This document shows, in pieces, positions 17,604 to 25,877 of a stretch of 64,000 nt of DNA. This DNA is from Cupriavidus neocaledonicus (GTDB lineage: Bacteria; Pseudomonadota; Gammaproteobacteria; Burkholderiales; Burkholderiaceae): assembly GCF_000372525.1 (NCBI RefSeq), contig NZ_AQUR01000092.1:1-64000 (forward strand). The letters are read 5' to 3'. Both the position numbers and the translations under genes were made by a program. A model generated the notes under the pieces. The model did no database searches. It had not been told where the DNA came from and was given only the letters and a program-made list of their open reading frames with translations. Each line of letters starts with the position of its first letter. Positions within the stretch are counted from its first letter, which is position 1.

Positions 17604-17918
17604 TCAGCTCACCAGTGACGGCGGCACGCGGTGCCGATGCTGCGCGATGATCAGCGCCTTGAGGCTCTCCACGCGCAGCAAGGCTTCGCGCTCGCCGGCC
17701 GCGCGCGCGGCATCGGCGGCGGCCAGCTCGCAATCGAACTGGCGCCCGTGCAGTTCTCCCCGGTACAGCAGCGGCTCATCGCTGCCGGCAGCGCCATCCG
17801 CGCCGCAACCTTGCCCTCGATGGGCGGCGAGCCTGATCTCGAAGCAGCACGCCCACTTTCCCCGGCCCTCGCGCACCGCAAAGCCGCGCACGACGAGGAA
17901 CTCCAGTCCGGCCTCCAT
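17604..17918 (-). CDS. Small hypothetical protein
   Basis: A 104-aa protein that I do not recognise. It starts at 17918 with GGGGG 5 nt upstream. The N-terminal half looks like beta strands (LEFLVVRGFAVREG, WACCFEIRLA); the C-terminal half is an Ala/Arg-rich helix. It contains three or four Cys but no clear metal motif. Membrane segments and signal peptide are absent. It is on the same strand as the receiver protein upstream, 95 bp away. Confidence 0.55.
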   Translation of the reverse strand: MEAGLEFLVVRGFAVREGRGKWACCFEIRLAAHRGQGCGADGAAGSDEPLLYRGELHGRQFDCELAAADAARAAGEREALLRVESLKALIIAQHRHRVPPSLVS

Positions 17919-18013
17919 ACGACCCCCTTCTCCCCGGGACGGCCAGCCTGCAAACGAGGGCCAGCTTCTGCCTCCGGGCGAATCAAGCATAGGCCATCAG
18001 CAATATTGCGCCC

Positions 18014-18559
18014 TCATCCGGTGGTTGTAGGAGGGATCGCACAAAGGAGGGAGGACGCGGGCGCACGGGTCCCGCCCAGCGACAGCGCCATGCGCGGGAA
18101 ACACTGTCCGCCGGCCCACACCAGCGCCGTGGCCGCGCACACCAGGTCCATCGCCGCGGGCAACGCAAGACAGCCGCTGGCGCCGAGCAGCGCCGCATGC
18201 AGGATCAGCGCCGGATCGAGGCGATCCGACAACACCAGCCAGCGCCGCGGCGCCAGGCGCGCGTGCAGCTGGTCCAGCCATGCGCGCGGATCGCCTTCGA
18301 GGCCGCTGCAATCGATCACCGCAATATCCGCGGGATCCGGCGACGGCTGCGCGCCGGCGTGCGCAGGCGTGAAACCCGGGACGGCCTGCAGGTCCTGCGT
18401 TGCGGTCTGCATCGGCGCGGCCGATGTCGGGGCGTGCGCCGAGGCTTGCAGCCATTGCGGCGTGCGGCAGTTGATCGGCTTTGGCAGGTCCAGCGCGTGC
18501 AGGCGTCGCGCCAGGACCCGGCACATCATTTCATTGCTGGCGATCAGGTAGGTCGGCAT
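18014..18559 (-). CDS. Receiver-like protein lacking an output domain
   Basis: A 181-aa protein resembling only the N-terminal receiver-like part of the LuxR-type regulator just upstream (18802-19647). Both share the N-terminal strand (MPTYLIASN versus MATILLIEP) and a distal LVWAGGQCFP / LVLAGGECFP block. A possible phospho-acceptor Asp is in VIDCSG. It then ends without the helix-turn-helix. It could titrate or dimerise with the full-length paralog. Its start at 18559 has a weak ribosome site. Long Pro/Ala-rich linker at about 60-85. Confidence 0.55.
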   Translation of the reverse strand: MPTYLIASNEMMCRVLARRLHALDLPKPINCRTPQWLQASAHAPTSAAPMQTATQDLQAVPGFTPAHAGAQPSPDPADIAVIDCSGLEGDPRAWLDQLHARLAPRRWLVLSDRLDPALILHAALLGASGCLALPAAMDLVCAATALVWAGGQCFPRMALSLGGTRAPASSLLCAIPPTTTG

Positions 18560-18801
18560 TGACTCGGTCCGGCGGCAACCCGGGCGACCATGGCAGTGGT
18601 CGCGCGGTCGGGGCCGGGCTGCGGGGCGGCCCGGTGGGGAAGCCATCGCGCCAGCGCCAACCCGCCGGCGTCGGTCTGTGCGGATGTCTTCCCTCAGAAG
18701 GTAGCAAGCCGCTGCCACCCCTGCCTCATGCTTTTGGCGGAGCGTCGCGCAGCAGAAGGATGAGGCGCGAGTGGGCCCGCGACCGGCGTCGCCCGCACGG
18801 C

Positions 18802-19647
18802 TCAGGCCGCCTGTCCTACCGGCGCCGGCAGACGCGCCGGCGGTGCGGCCGGTTCCGGTCCTGCCCAGTTGAGCGTGGCGCCCCTTTGCAGCGCCACGTA
18901 GACCGCTTCGCCCTTGTTGCGCACATGCAGGCGCTGGTACAGGGTGCAGGCATGCGTCTTGGCCGTGGCGATCGAGATGTTCAGCATGCGGCTGACGGTC
19001 TTGATCGGATAGCCGCGCGCCAGCAATGCCAGCACTTCGTACTGGCGCTCGGTGATGTTGAGCAGGTGCGCGCCCGCCGAGGGCGTCTCGTACGCGGTGG
19101 CGTGCGCGGCGAACTGCCGTGGCGCCGCGGGCGCCGCGCTGTCGTGGCCGGCATTGTCCACACCGGGGCGCAGCGCCACCACCCGGGCATCGCCGGGGGC
19201 GGCCGGCGCCACGGGCGCCGCGACGGCCTCCGTGCCGGCGTGCCGGACCGGCAACGGCTGGCTCGACGCGGGGAAGCACTCGCCGCCGGCGAGCACCAGC
19301 CGCACCGCCGCATCCAGCGCGTCGGCGCTGCAATGCTTCGGTACGCAGCCGCGCACCGGCTCCGGCACGCCGGCCTCGGGCAACGCCGGCATGGCATGTT
19401 CGCTGAGGACCAGCACCCGCCGCGGCCGCAGCCGCAGGCACAGCTGCTCCAGCAGGGACCAGCCGCCGGCCTGGTCGGCCGGCAGTCCGTAGACCATCAG
19501 GTCAGCATCGTTGAGCCACAGGTCGGAATCGATGGGCGCCAGCGGATCGAGGTCCAGCAGGTCGCCGTCCAGGTGTGCTTGGGCCAGCAGATGGCGCAGA
19601 CCCAGGCGCAGGAGGGGGTGAGGCTCGATCAAGAGGATGGTGGCCAT
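18802..19647 (-). CDS. LuxR-family regulator with degenerate receiver domain
   Basis: A 281-aa regulator. Residues 1-130 form a receiver-like domain in which the usual phospho-acceptor Asp at the end of strand 3 appears replaced by Tyr (ADLMVYGLP), so control by phosphorylation is doubtful. After a Pro/Ala linker, a C-terminal LuxR helix-turn-helix (about 205-265) contains LNITERQYEVLALLARGYPIK and TVSRMLNISIATAKTH. It lies at the right edge of the EPS locus, transcribed toward it, which fits a pathway-specific EPS regulator. Confidence 0.8.
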   Translation of the reverse strand: MATILLIEPHPLLRLGLRHLLAQAHLDGDLLDLDPLAPIDSDLWLNDADLMVYGLPADQAGGWSLLEQLCLRLRPRRVLVLSEHAMPALPEAGVPEPVRGCVPKHCSADALDAAVRLVLAGGECFPASSQPLPVRHAGTEAVAAPVAPAAPGDARVVALRPGVDNAGHDSAAPAAPRQFAAHATAYETPSAGAHLLNITERQYEVLALLARGYPIKTVSRMLNISIATAKTHACTLYQRLHVRNKGEAVYVALQRGATLNWAGPEPAAPPARLPAPVGQAA

Positions 19648-20175
19648 GGCCGCTCTCTTATTATTGCGGCAAGCCCGGACCCCGCGAAAATCCGTGCCTG
19701 CTTGTCGGACGTGCCCCGCTATCCTGCGGTTGCACCTCCATACGATCCGCCATGGCTCCGGGCCCGCCGTGCAACCTTCCCGTCTGGCTGCATTTCGTCC
19801 TTACCCTGGAGATACCGGATCGCCCCGGTTTGCGTGTGAAACGCTTATGTTGCAAGAGCCTTAGATTCGGCTGAAGTCTGATCTAAGTATTTATAACTCC
19901 TGAGCTGCAGCATATGAAACGTGCCCGGCGAATGCAAGGTAATGGTGCGCTGCGGCGGGTAATCCCCAACCTGCGCCTTGCGCCATCGCGCGGCCGGTCT
20001 ATGCCGGCTGAGGGCAGCATACGGACGAAACCTTGCCGGCGGCCCTGTGCATCCTGCGCCATCGCGCATAAAATTATCGGCATTGCATTTTGCTATGCAT
20101 TTCGGGTCGGACGATTTCTGCCTCGCTCCGGGTGCCTTATAAATCAATAAGTTAGCGATACTGCGCAAGCTGCCG
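19648..20175. other. Intergenic region between the LuxR gene and the integrase-like gene
   Basis: A 528-bp divergent region, noticeably AT-richer at 19840-19920 and 20070-20160. It holds the promoters of both flanking genes. The only structure noted is the inverted repeat at 19860-19887. No gene is supported. Confidence 0.5.
19860..19887. repeat. Inverted repeat, possible operator
   Basis: Arms CTTAGAT (19860-19866) and ATCTAAG (19881-19887) are separated by 14 bp in the AT-rich part of the divergent intergenic region. The position about 215 bp upstream of the LuxR gene would suit a regulator site, but no family consensus was recognised. Confidence 0.3.
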
Positions 20176-21786
20176 ATGATTCCTGCCGCGCCCTCTGTCA
20201 GCCTGACCCGCAGCGAGTTCGCCGCCGTGCGTGCCTATGTCCAGGGCATGCCGGCCGCGATGGTGGTCCCCCGCTATCTCTCCGACGATACGGACGACGA
20301 TGACGCCGGCGCCGAGTCGGCGCTGCGCATCCTGCTGGCCCTGCGCGACCGCATGGTCCAGCTCGCGCACCTGCACGGGCGCGCGGACCTTGCCGAATTG
20401 CTGCTGGCCGGCCCCGGGCGCTCGAATCGGGGCATGGACCGCCGCGTCGATGCACTCGGTGAGCTCGAGCGGCTCGGCACGGCAGCGCCCCAGCCCCAGC
20501 ACAGTGTGGAATTGTGGTTTGCGCCAGCGCTGGCGCGGCGTCTGCGCGACGCCAATATTGTGACTCTTAAAGCTCTTTTGGATCTTGCCAATCGGCGCGG
20601 CACCGCCTGGTGGCGGGCCGTGCCGCGGATTGGCGCGCTCGCCGGTACGGCCGTCAACCGCTGGCTCGGCGAGCATCGCACCGTCTTCAAGGGGGCGGAT
20701 GGCGCGCCGCTGCTGCATGCGCACGTCGGCAACCGCGCGCCGCTGCAACCGGCGTCGCTGAGTCCGGCGCTGCGCCAGCCATTGCCGCTGGAGCTGATCA
20801 ACGACGCGCCGGCCGGTGACGGCCATACCGCGCGTACCGATGCCTGCCCGTACAGCCACGGCGTGGCCGTAGTCAAGGCGTGGCTGCGCGCTGCCACCGG
20901 CGGGCACGGCAGCACCTTTGCCGCGTATCGCAAGGAGGCGGAGCGGCTGTTGCTGTGGGCGGCGCTGGAGCGCAGCAAGGGGTTGTCGCAACTCGACCTG
21001 GACGACCGCCAGGCTTACCTGGGTTTCCTGGCCAGCCCCGAACCCGCGAGCCGCTGGTGCGGGCCGCGCGCACCGCGCCACCTGGCCGGATGGCGGCCAC
21101 TGACCGGCGCGCTGAGCCCCCCCAGCCAGCGCCACAGCCTGCGTGTGCTGGCTGCATTGTTCCGGTGGATGCACGACAACGGCTACCCGTGCGCGGCGCG
21201 CTGGCCCGCGCAGACCGACGCTGACATGTCAGCGGCACCGGCGGCGAAGGCCGCTGCGCCCCCCGCCCGCGCTGCGCTGCCGGACGACAGCATCGCTGCC
21301 TTCCTGTCATGGCTGGCGTCGCAAGCCGAAGCCAGCGACGGGCAGCGCTACCGCGCCGCGCACGCCGCCATCCTGCTGTTGCGCGAGCAGGAGCTCAGCC
21401 TCGACCAGCTGTCATCGGCGACACTGCGATCGCTGTCCCTGGCCGGGCCCGCGGACGGCATGGTCGTCGAATCGGCCCCCCTCGGCAATCCTGTGGACGC
21501 GCCCGCCGCGGCGAGCGGCCTTGCCCCCGCGACACGGATGGCGCTGGCGCGCCACTGGCTGGACCGCAATTTGCAGTGGGGTGGTCCATGCATGGAGGAC
21601 GCCTGCCTGATCGGCCCGGCGACGGCGCCGCCCACCGGGCGTGCCCGCCGCAAGCGTGCGGCACAGCCGCTGGGCGGCTATTCGGTGCGCGGCCTGCATG
21701 CCGTGCTGGCGGCCACCCTGGCGCGCTATCGCGAACGCTGTGATCCGGCATTTGCGGCACGTTCACCGCGCGATCTGCTGGCCTGA
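20176..21786 (+). CDS. Integrase-like protein with degenerate catalytic domain, beside parAB
   Basis: A 536-aa protein that resembles the phage-integrase-like proteins found next to secondary-chromosome partition genes in Burkholderiales. The N-terminal half contains a helical SAM-like region (about 110-185). Residues about 230-345 look like a tyrosine-recombinase core-binding domain (FAAYRKEAERLLLWA and SLRVLAALFRWMHDNGY). The C-terminal part lacks a recognisable R...HxxR...Y catalytic set; it ends in LARYRERCDPAFAARSPRDLLA. It is probably a non-catalytic DNA-binding relative rather than an active recombinase. No strong ribosome site precedes the ATG. It converges on parB. Confidence 0.65.
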   Translation: MIPAAPSVSLTRSEFAAVRAYVQGMPAAMVVPRYLSDDTDDDDAGAESALRILLALRDRMVQLAHLHGRADLAELLLAGPGRSNRGMDRRVDALGELERLGTAAPQPQHSVELWFAPALARRLRDANIVTLKALLDLANRRGTAWWRAVPRIGALAGTAVNRWLGEHRTVFKGADGAPLLHAHVGNRAPLQPASLSPALRQPLPLELINDAPAGDGHTARTDACPYSHGVAVVKAWLRAATGGHGSTFAAYRKEAERLLLWAALERSKGLSQLDLDDRQAYLGFLASPEPASRWCGPRAPRHLAGWRPLTGALSPPSQRHSLRVLAALFRWMHDNGYPCAARWPAQTDADMSAAPAAKAAAPPARAALPDDSIAAFLSWLASQAEASDGQRYRAAHAAILLLREQELSLDQLSSATLRSLSLAGPADGMVVESAPLGNPVDAPAAASGLAPATRMALARHWLDRNLQWGGPCMEDACLIGPATAPPTGRARRKRAAQPLGGYSVRGLHAVLAATLARYRERCDPAFAARSPRDLLA

Positions 21787-21794
21787 AACAAAGA

Positions 21795-21816
21795 GGGGCA
21801 GTGTCGCCACTGCCCC
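21795..21816. terminator. Hairpin between convergent integrase-like gene and parB
   Basis: A perfect 9-bp stem GGGGCAGTG / CACTGCCCC with a TCGC loop lies between two convergent gene ends. There is no T tract, so it may act as a weak or Rho-assisted terminator. Confidence 0.5.
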
Positions 21817-21876
21817 CCGTAAAGTCGTCCCGCCAGGCATGTCGGCGCGGAGCCGAAGCGGCGGTCTTTCAGCGTT

Positions 21877-22893
21877 TCAAAGCAACGTCTTGTCGAGTCC
21901 GAAGCGAGACTTCAGGGCTTCGACCAGCGCCTCGCGCGCACTGCGGTCGGTCAGTTGCACGTCCAGCATCACGCGTCCGGAATCCCATTCCTTGATGGTT
22001 CCCAGCAGCTGGCCGCTGTCGGTGCGGATCTTGTACTGGCGGCTGATTTCCTTGACCTTGCGCGCCTTGCCTTCCTGCGCCTGCTTGCGGATCGCCTCGA
22101 CCTCGCGGCTGGACAGCCCGTCGTGGATGATCCGCCCCGCCAGTTCGCGGGTGCGTTCTTCGCCCGCCAGCTTGAAGTACAGCGTCAGTTCATAGCCGGC
22201 GGCAATGCCAATCGCGCTCGGGCATTCGCGCATCACGCCCAGCACCGACTCCGGCAGGCGCAGCAACGCGAGGGTCTTGTTCACGGTGCCAGCGGAAATG
22301 CCGGTCAGCTCGCAGATTTCCTCTTCCTTCTGGACCTTCCCTTCATCGAGCAGCTGGCGCCAGGCAATGGCATTGTCAAGCGCAGACTGGTCCGAGCGCT
22401 GCTCGTTCAGCATGAACGACAGCCGGTAGAAATCCAGGTCGCTCAGGTCGTTCTCGACAAAGCATTCCATCTCGAGCTTGCCGGCCGATGCCAGGGCTCG
22501 CTTGCGGTAATGACCGTCGATCAGGATGTAGTGGCCCGGGCGCGCCGGATCCGGCGCCGCGAGGCCCGGAGTCTTCTGGCCGTGCGTGGCGATCGACGCG
22601 GCCCGCTCCTGCACCACGGCAGGATCGTAGATGCGGCGCGCGTTCAGCGGGTTGTCATGCAGCTGCGCCAGCGGAATCCGGATCAGCTGCCGGCCCGCGG
22701 CGACGTCGTCGAGACTTTCAGCGCTGAAAGCGGCCAAGGTTTCGGCAGCTCCCCTGCCATGCAGCAGGCCATTGGGATGCTGGGAAATGGCCGCTTCCGC
22801 CCGCGCGAAGCGGTCCATCGTATCGTTCCGGCTCTTCTCGGCCGCCATGCCGGCGAGCATGCCGGCCTTCAGGCTTTTTAGTTTGGTAGCCAT
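21877..22893 (-). CDS. parB: ParB-family partition protein of the second chromosome
   Basis: A 338-aa centromere-binding protein. The ParB/Srx nucleotide-binding fold spans about 70-165 and includes YILIDGHYRKRALASAG. A central helix-turn-helix region follows (about 190-240, with ISAGTVNKTLALLRLPESVL). A basic C-terminal dimerisation region completes it. It lies 2 bp downstream of parA in one operon. A 16-bp perfect palindrome lies within its own coding region (22715-22730), and a degenerate version overlaps its stop codon. It should load on parS and direct segregation of this replicon with ParA. Confidence 0.93.
   Translation of the reverse strand: MATKLKSLKAGMLAGMAAEKSRNDTMDRFARAEAAISQHPNGLLHGRGAAETLAAFSAESLDDVAAGRQLIRIPLAQLHDNPLNARRIYDPAVVQERAASIATHGQKTPGLAAPDPARPGHYILIDGHYRKRALASAGKLEMECFVENDLSDLDFYRLSFMLNEQRSDQSALDNAIAWRQLLDEGKVQKEEEICELTGISAGTVNKTLALLRLPESVLGVMRECPSAIGIAAGYELTLYFKLAGEERTRELAGRIIHDGLSSREVEAIRKQAQEGKARKVKEISRQYKIRTDSGQLLGTIKEWDSGRVMLDVQLTDRSAREALVEALKSRFGLDKTLL
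22715..22730. promoter_or_regulatory. Candidate parS site inside parB
   Basis: CTTTCAGCGCTGAAAG is a perfect 16-bp palindrome, identical to the one upstream of parA. Intragenic parS copies near parAB are common. Its role as ParB site is inferred from duplication, symmetry and location only. Confidence 0.6.
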
Positions 22894-22895
22894 GC

Positions 22896-23555
22896 CTATT
22901 GCTCAATCAAAGACAACACTTCGTCGACCATCATGTCGACCTCCTGCACCGCCTCGCGCGCGCCAGCCACGCCATGGACGGTGCAGCCGATCGCCTGGCA
23001 TTCTCGGAATGCCGAACGCGAGCCGATCATCGAATTCAACAGCGGGACGTCCCCATCATCGCCAAGGATTTCAATCGCCTGGCGCGCGATCGATACCCGG
23101 CGCTGGACCATATTGGCCATGACGCGAATCAGCAGCGATTCATTCTGTACCTGGGCGTGCTGGGCCAGCGTCTTGGCGGCCACCGCTGCCCACAGGTCCG
23201 GCGGGGACGGCACGACGGGAATGATGGCGAGATCGGAAATCAGCAACGCGCTGGATGGCGCCGCCGAATGGACTGCAGGCGGGCAGTCCACAACGATGTA
23301 GTCATAATCCTGGACGAATTTTCGGACCTCGCGGTGCATGGCGCCCCCGGATGGCGCCAGCCCGATCACCGATGCCGGGAACGGCCGCTCGTCGCTGGCC
23401 TGTGCCGCCCATCGGGTGGCGGTGCCTTGCTCGTCCATGTCGACCAGCATCGAGCGCGCACCGCGCAAGCCCAGCGTGCCGGCAAGGTGCATGCTGACCG
23501 TCGTCTTGCCGCAACCGCCTTTCTGGTTGAAGACCGTAATGATTTTGGCTGGCAC
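22896..23555 (-). CDS. parA: ParA-family partition ATPase of the second chromosome
   Basis: A 219-aa deviant-Walker ATPase that drives ParB-parS segregation. The KGGCGKTT P-loop is at about residues 11-18; the Walker A' DMDEQGTATRW follows, and YIVVDCPPAV is Walker B. A GTG start at 23555 is chosen: GAGAGG lies 5 nt upstream, and the protein then begins directly with the P-loop strand PAKIITVFNQ. The longer open frame would run through the palindrome at 23566-23581. The short form without an N-terminal DNA-binding domain is a type Ib-like or chromosomal ParA, so autoregulation probably relies on ParB or another factor. Confidence 0.93.
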   Translation of the reverse strand: MPAKIITVFNQKGGCGKTTVSMHLAGTLGLRGARSMLVDMDEQGTATRWAAQASDERPFPASVIGLAPSGGAMHREVRKFVQDYDYIVVDCPPAVHSAAPSSALLISDLAIIPVVPSPPDLWAAVAAKTLAQHAQVQNESLLIRVMANMVQRRVSIARQAIEILGDDGDVPLLNSMIGSRSAFRECQAIGCTVHGVAGAREAVQEVDMMVDEVLSLIEQ

Positions 23556-23565
23556 TGCGACCTCT

Positions 23566-23581
23566 CTTTCAGCGCTGAAAG
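23566..23581. promoter_or_regulatory. Candidate parS / operator upstream of parA
   Basis: This is the second copy of the 16-bp palindrome CTTTCAGCGCTGAAAG. It lies in the parAB leader between the predicted promoter and the ribosome binding site, so ParB bound here could both seed partition complexes and repress the operon. Confidence 0.6.
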
Positions 23582-23603
23582 CGCGGTTGATTCTTAAGGC
23601 GCA

Positions 23604-23632
23604 ACTGTAGCCAAAACCAGGTGACGTATCAA
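23604..23632 (-). promoter_or_regulatory. Predicted parAB promoter
   Basis: On the minus strand TTGATA (-35, 23627-23632) and TACAGT (-10, 23604-23609) are separated by 17 bp. The predicted start is about 40 nt upstream of the parA GTG, so the palindrome lies in the untranslated leader. Sequence match only. Confidence 0.5.
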
Positions 23633-23779
23633 CCTTTTTCCAATTTAACAAATATTGTGTTTCAAGGGCGTGGGCGCCGGACTGCGCTTTCGGCGGGCGA
23701 AATCAGGCAAGTCGGTAAAATTGCTTGAAAATCGGACCGGAATGTGCCTAAAGTATCTGTAGTGCGCATTACGCCGCAC

Positions 23780-23808
23780 ATGACACCGTAATCCAAAGTG
23801 GTTATGAT
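23780..23808 (+). promoter_or_regulatory. Predicted promoter of the left cold-shock gene
   Basis: ATGACA (23780-23785), a 17-bp spacer and TATGAT (23803-23808) predict a start near 23815. This gives a leader of about 118 nt, in line with the long regulatory leaders of cold-shock mRNAs. Confidence 0.5.
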
Positions 23809-23932
23809 GCGCGCTACAGTCGAGTCAAGTCGTGTCACCTCGTCGGCTTCCGTTCGGTATCTACGAGAACTCAACGTGCTTGAACGGTTGTTTGCGTTGT
23901 GTACAAGAACTTGCTTCGAAAAGGAAATTCCT

Positions 23933-24136
23933 ATGGCAACCGGTACGGTCAAGTGGTTCAACGAGACCAAGGGCTTTGGCTTCATTACCCCGGACGACGG
24001 TGGTGCAGATCTGTTCGCGCACTTCTCCGAAATCCAGGGCTCGGGCTTCAAGACCCTGAAGGACGGGCAGCGCGTGACGTTTGAAGTCAAGCAAGGCCCG
24101 AAGGGCCTGCAGGCTTCGGCAATCAAGCCGGCCTGA
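23933..24136 (+). CDS. Cold-shock domain protein
   Basis: A 67-aa CspA-family single-strand nucleic-acid binding protein. RNP1 is KGFGFI and RNP2 is LFAHFS, both intact, and the five-stranded OB fold covers the whole protein. AAGGA lies 7 nt before the ATG. It likely acts as an RNA chaperone. It sits between parA (divergent) and repA (convergent), with a strong terminator downstream. A close paralog lies on the other side of the origin at 26916-27119. Confidence 0.95.
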   Translation: MATGTVKWFNETKGFGFITPDDGGADLFAHFSEIQGSGFKTLKDGQRVTFEVKQGPKGLQASAIKPA

Positions 24137-24158
24137 TCCAGCCTCGGCTGAGCTCTCA

Positions 24159-24220
24159 CCCGCCGCGACGCGTTCGCGGCGGGCAACAAAAAAGGCAAGC
24201 GCTTCGCGCTTGCCTTTTTT
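24159..24220. terminator. Double hairpin, bidirectional terminator between csp and repA
   Basis: The first stem is CCCGCCGCGA / TCGCGGCGGG (24159-24183). A second stem AAAGGCAAGCGC / GCGCTTGCCTTT follows at 24191-24217 with a T run after it and an A run before it. It can therefore terminate the plus-strand csp transcript and the minus-strand repA transcript. Confidence 0.85.
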
Positions 24221-24251
24221 GCGTCCGGGACCCGTGCGCCCGTGGTGCGCG

Positions 24252-25346
24252 TCAGCCCAGCTTGCGCACGCTGGTGCGCGACGGCTGCAGGATCAGCGCC
24301 TTGGACGAATCCGCGTCTACCTTGGCACCGGGGTAGACCACCAGCACGTCTTTCAGCGCCTTGCGGAACAGCGCGCGGAACTTGCGTTCACTTTCGGTTT
24401 CCGTGCCGAACTGCATCTGCAGCGCTTCCCAGGGGATCTCGGTGCGGCGCTGGATCGTAAAGAACCGGTAGGTCAGCCACGAATACACGTCGAGCGCGAA
24501 CGGTGACTGCTTGAGGGCCTTCAGCGCACGCATGTCCACCGGCACCGGGCGGTTGACCAGCTCGTTGAAGAACGGCTCGGACAGCACCACGAAGCTCTCG
24601 AACATCGAGCCCTGGCCCGGCTGCATCGGATCCCACCAGGTCGACAGCTGATCGGCCAGCAGGTAGCCCACGCGATCGATCGACAGCGGCTCGTGGTTGG
24701 GATTCTGATTCTGGCTCGGCGTCGACTTGTTCTGCACGATGGCGATGGTCGCCGAGAACAGCCGGATCATCTGCTGGCGCACCAGCGTCATGGTGCCCCG
24801 CTTGCCGCCGGTGGCCATCGGGATGCCGAGGTTGTACATGAACTCCGACAGCGAATTACCAAGCGAAATACGCCGGTCTTCCACCGTGCCGGTGAATTCG
24901 CCGCGCTTTTTCTTCGCCATGATCTCCTTGCCGATCCAGGCCAGCATCAGGCGCGGATAGGAGCCATACGGGTATCCCAGCGATACCGTCTCCGACACCA
25001 GCTTCTGGCGGCCGTTGGCGGCGCGCTCGGAGCGTTGCTGCGTGAAGTAGCCCGGCTGGATCATCAGCGAGATATTGCCGCTGGTGCGGGTCCAGACCGG
25101 CGGCGCGCCCTTAGGCGCGCGATATGGCAGCGTGACCTGCACGCTGGCGCGGCTGAGAAAGCCGACCTCGCCGCTTTGCCAGGCGTCTTCGCGCTCCATG
25201 GCCTGCGCTTCGTCGAACAGGCGCTGGAATTTCTCGGACGGAACCAGGTTGTTCTCGTTGCCGGGAACAATGATGCGCGAGGGTTCGGCGTCCAGGTCGA
25301 GGACGCTTCGATCCCCCGTGGCGGCCGGGGAGCGTTTGATGGGCAT
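24252..25346 (-). CDS. repA: RepA-type replication initiator of the second chromosome
   Basis: A 364-aa plasmid-type RepA homolog of the kind that starts replication of Burkholderiaceae secondary chromosomes. The central part contains GYPYGSYPRLMLAWIGKEI, a stretch conserved in this family. The rest consists of winged-helix-like helices with a basic C-terminus. The start at 25346 (MPIKRSP) is chosen over an upstream TTG, because that longer frame reads through the iteron-like site at 25400-25416. The origin arrays lie directly upstream, and the near-promoter element suggests that RepA represses its own synthesis. It is oriented away from the origin. Confidence 0.9.
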   Translation of the reverse strand: MPIKRSPAATGDRSVLDLDAEPSRIIVPGNENNLVPSEKFQRLFDEAQAMEREDAWQSGEVGFLSRASVQVTLPYRAPKGAPPVWTRTSGNISLMIQPGYFTQQRSERAANGRQKLVSETVSLGYPYGSYPRLMLAWIGKEIMAKKKRGEFTGTVEDRRISLGNSLSEFMYNLGIPMATGGKRGTMTLVRQQMIRLFSATIAIVQNKSTPSQNQNPNHEPLSIDRVGYLLADQLSTWWDPMQPGQGSMFESFVVLSEPFFNELVNRPVPVDMRALKALKQSPFALDVYSWLTYRFFTIQRRTEIPWEALQMQFGTETESERKFRALFRKALKDVLVVYPGAKVDADSSKALILQPSRTSVRKLG

Positions 25347-25399
25347 AGTGGCTTGCTTCGGATTACCCGCCTTTGTACTCGAAGCCGCAAAGCTTGTCA

Positions 25400-25416
25400 C
25401 GCAGAAACAGGTACAC
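25400..25416 (-). repeat. Iteron-like element upstream of repA (candidate autoregulatory site)
   Basis: The minus strand reads GTGTACCTGTTTCTGCG, two differences from the main consensus. It lies 54 nt upstream of the repA ATG and is separated from the main arrays by about 200 bp, as expected for a repA operator. Confidence 0.65.
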
Positions 25417-25622
25417 AAGCGATCGCATTGCCAGCGGGGTTCTTGCCAGCCCGGAGGATCTAATGGCTGGTCGCATGGTGGCGGACGGTGGGCAACCCGG
25501 CAGGGTTGTCCACGGTTCGCCAGCCATCAGCTACCAGTAAACGATACCGATACGGGTTAACTACTTGTAAACCGTATACGTGAAGCCAAGCCCTTTGATT
25601 CATAAGGGGAAATCACCGCCCG

Positions 25623-25728
25623 GCGAACCCGATTCTGCGGCGTTCCGTACCCGATTCAGCGAAGGGCCGAACCCGTATCTGCGGCCACCCGAACCCGTAT
25701 CTGCGGCAGGCGCGAACCGGATTCTGCG
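25623..25728 (+). repeat. Class A iteron array: five copies with 22-bp phasing
   Basis: Five 17-bp elements start at 25623, 25645, 25667, 25689 and 25712, i.e. every 22 or 23 bp, two helical turns. Most have GAACCCG in place of GTACCCG, and two have CGTATCTGCG. Their regular phasing on one DNA face marks them as the probable initiator-binding core, next to the AT-rich stretch at 25541-25612. Confidence 0.85.
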
Positions 25729-25753
25729 GGGATAACCGCGGTCGCCCACAGGC

Positions 25754-25762
25754 TTCTCCACA
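25754..25762 (+). promoter_or_regulatory. DnaA-box-like site
   Basis: TTCTCCACA, one mismatch from TTATCCACA, between the class A array and the first class B element. Confidence 0.45.
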
Positions 25763-25843
25763 GGCAAGACCGCGCAAAGCGTACCCGATTCTGCGGGATC
25801 GACGCGGGCCAGGGGCGTCGGGGCGCAGGTTCCCGCCAGAAAC

Positions 25844-25877
25844 GGTGGATAACTGCCCCGCCAGGCTGTTATCCACG
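25844..25877. promoter_or_regulatory. Pair of opposed DnaA-box-like sites
   Basis: TTATCCACC on the minus strand (25844-25852) faces TTATCCACG on the plus strand (25869-25877). Each has one mismatch from TTATCCACA. The second overlaps the reversed degenerate iteron at 25876. Confidence 0.65.

Noticed and set aside
20176..21786. Active phage integrase marking a genomic island at 20 kb
   Set aside because: No catalytic tetrad, attachment-site repeats or tRNA target seen; the gene belongs to the partition module.
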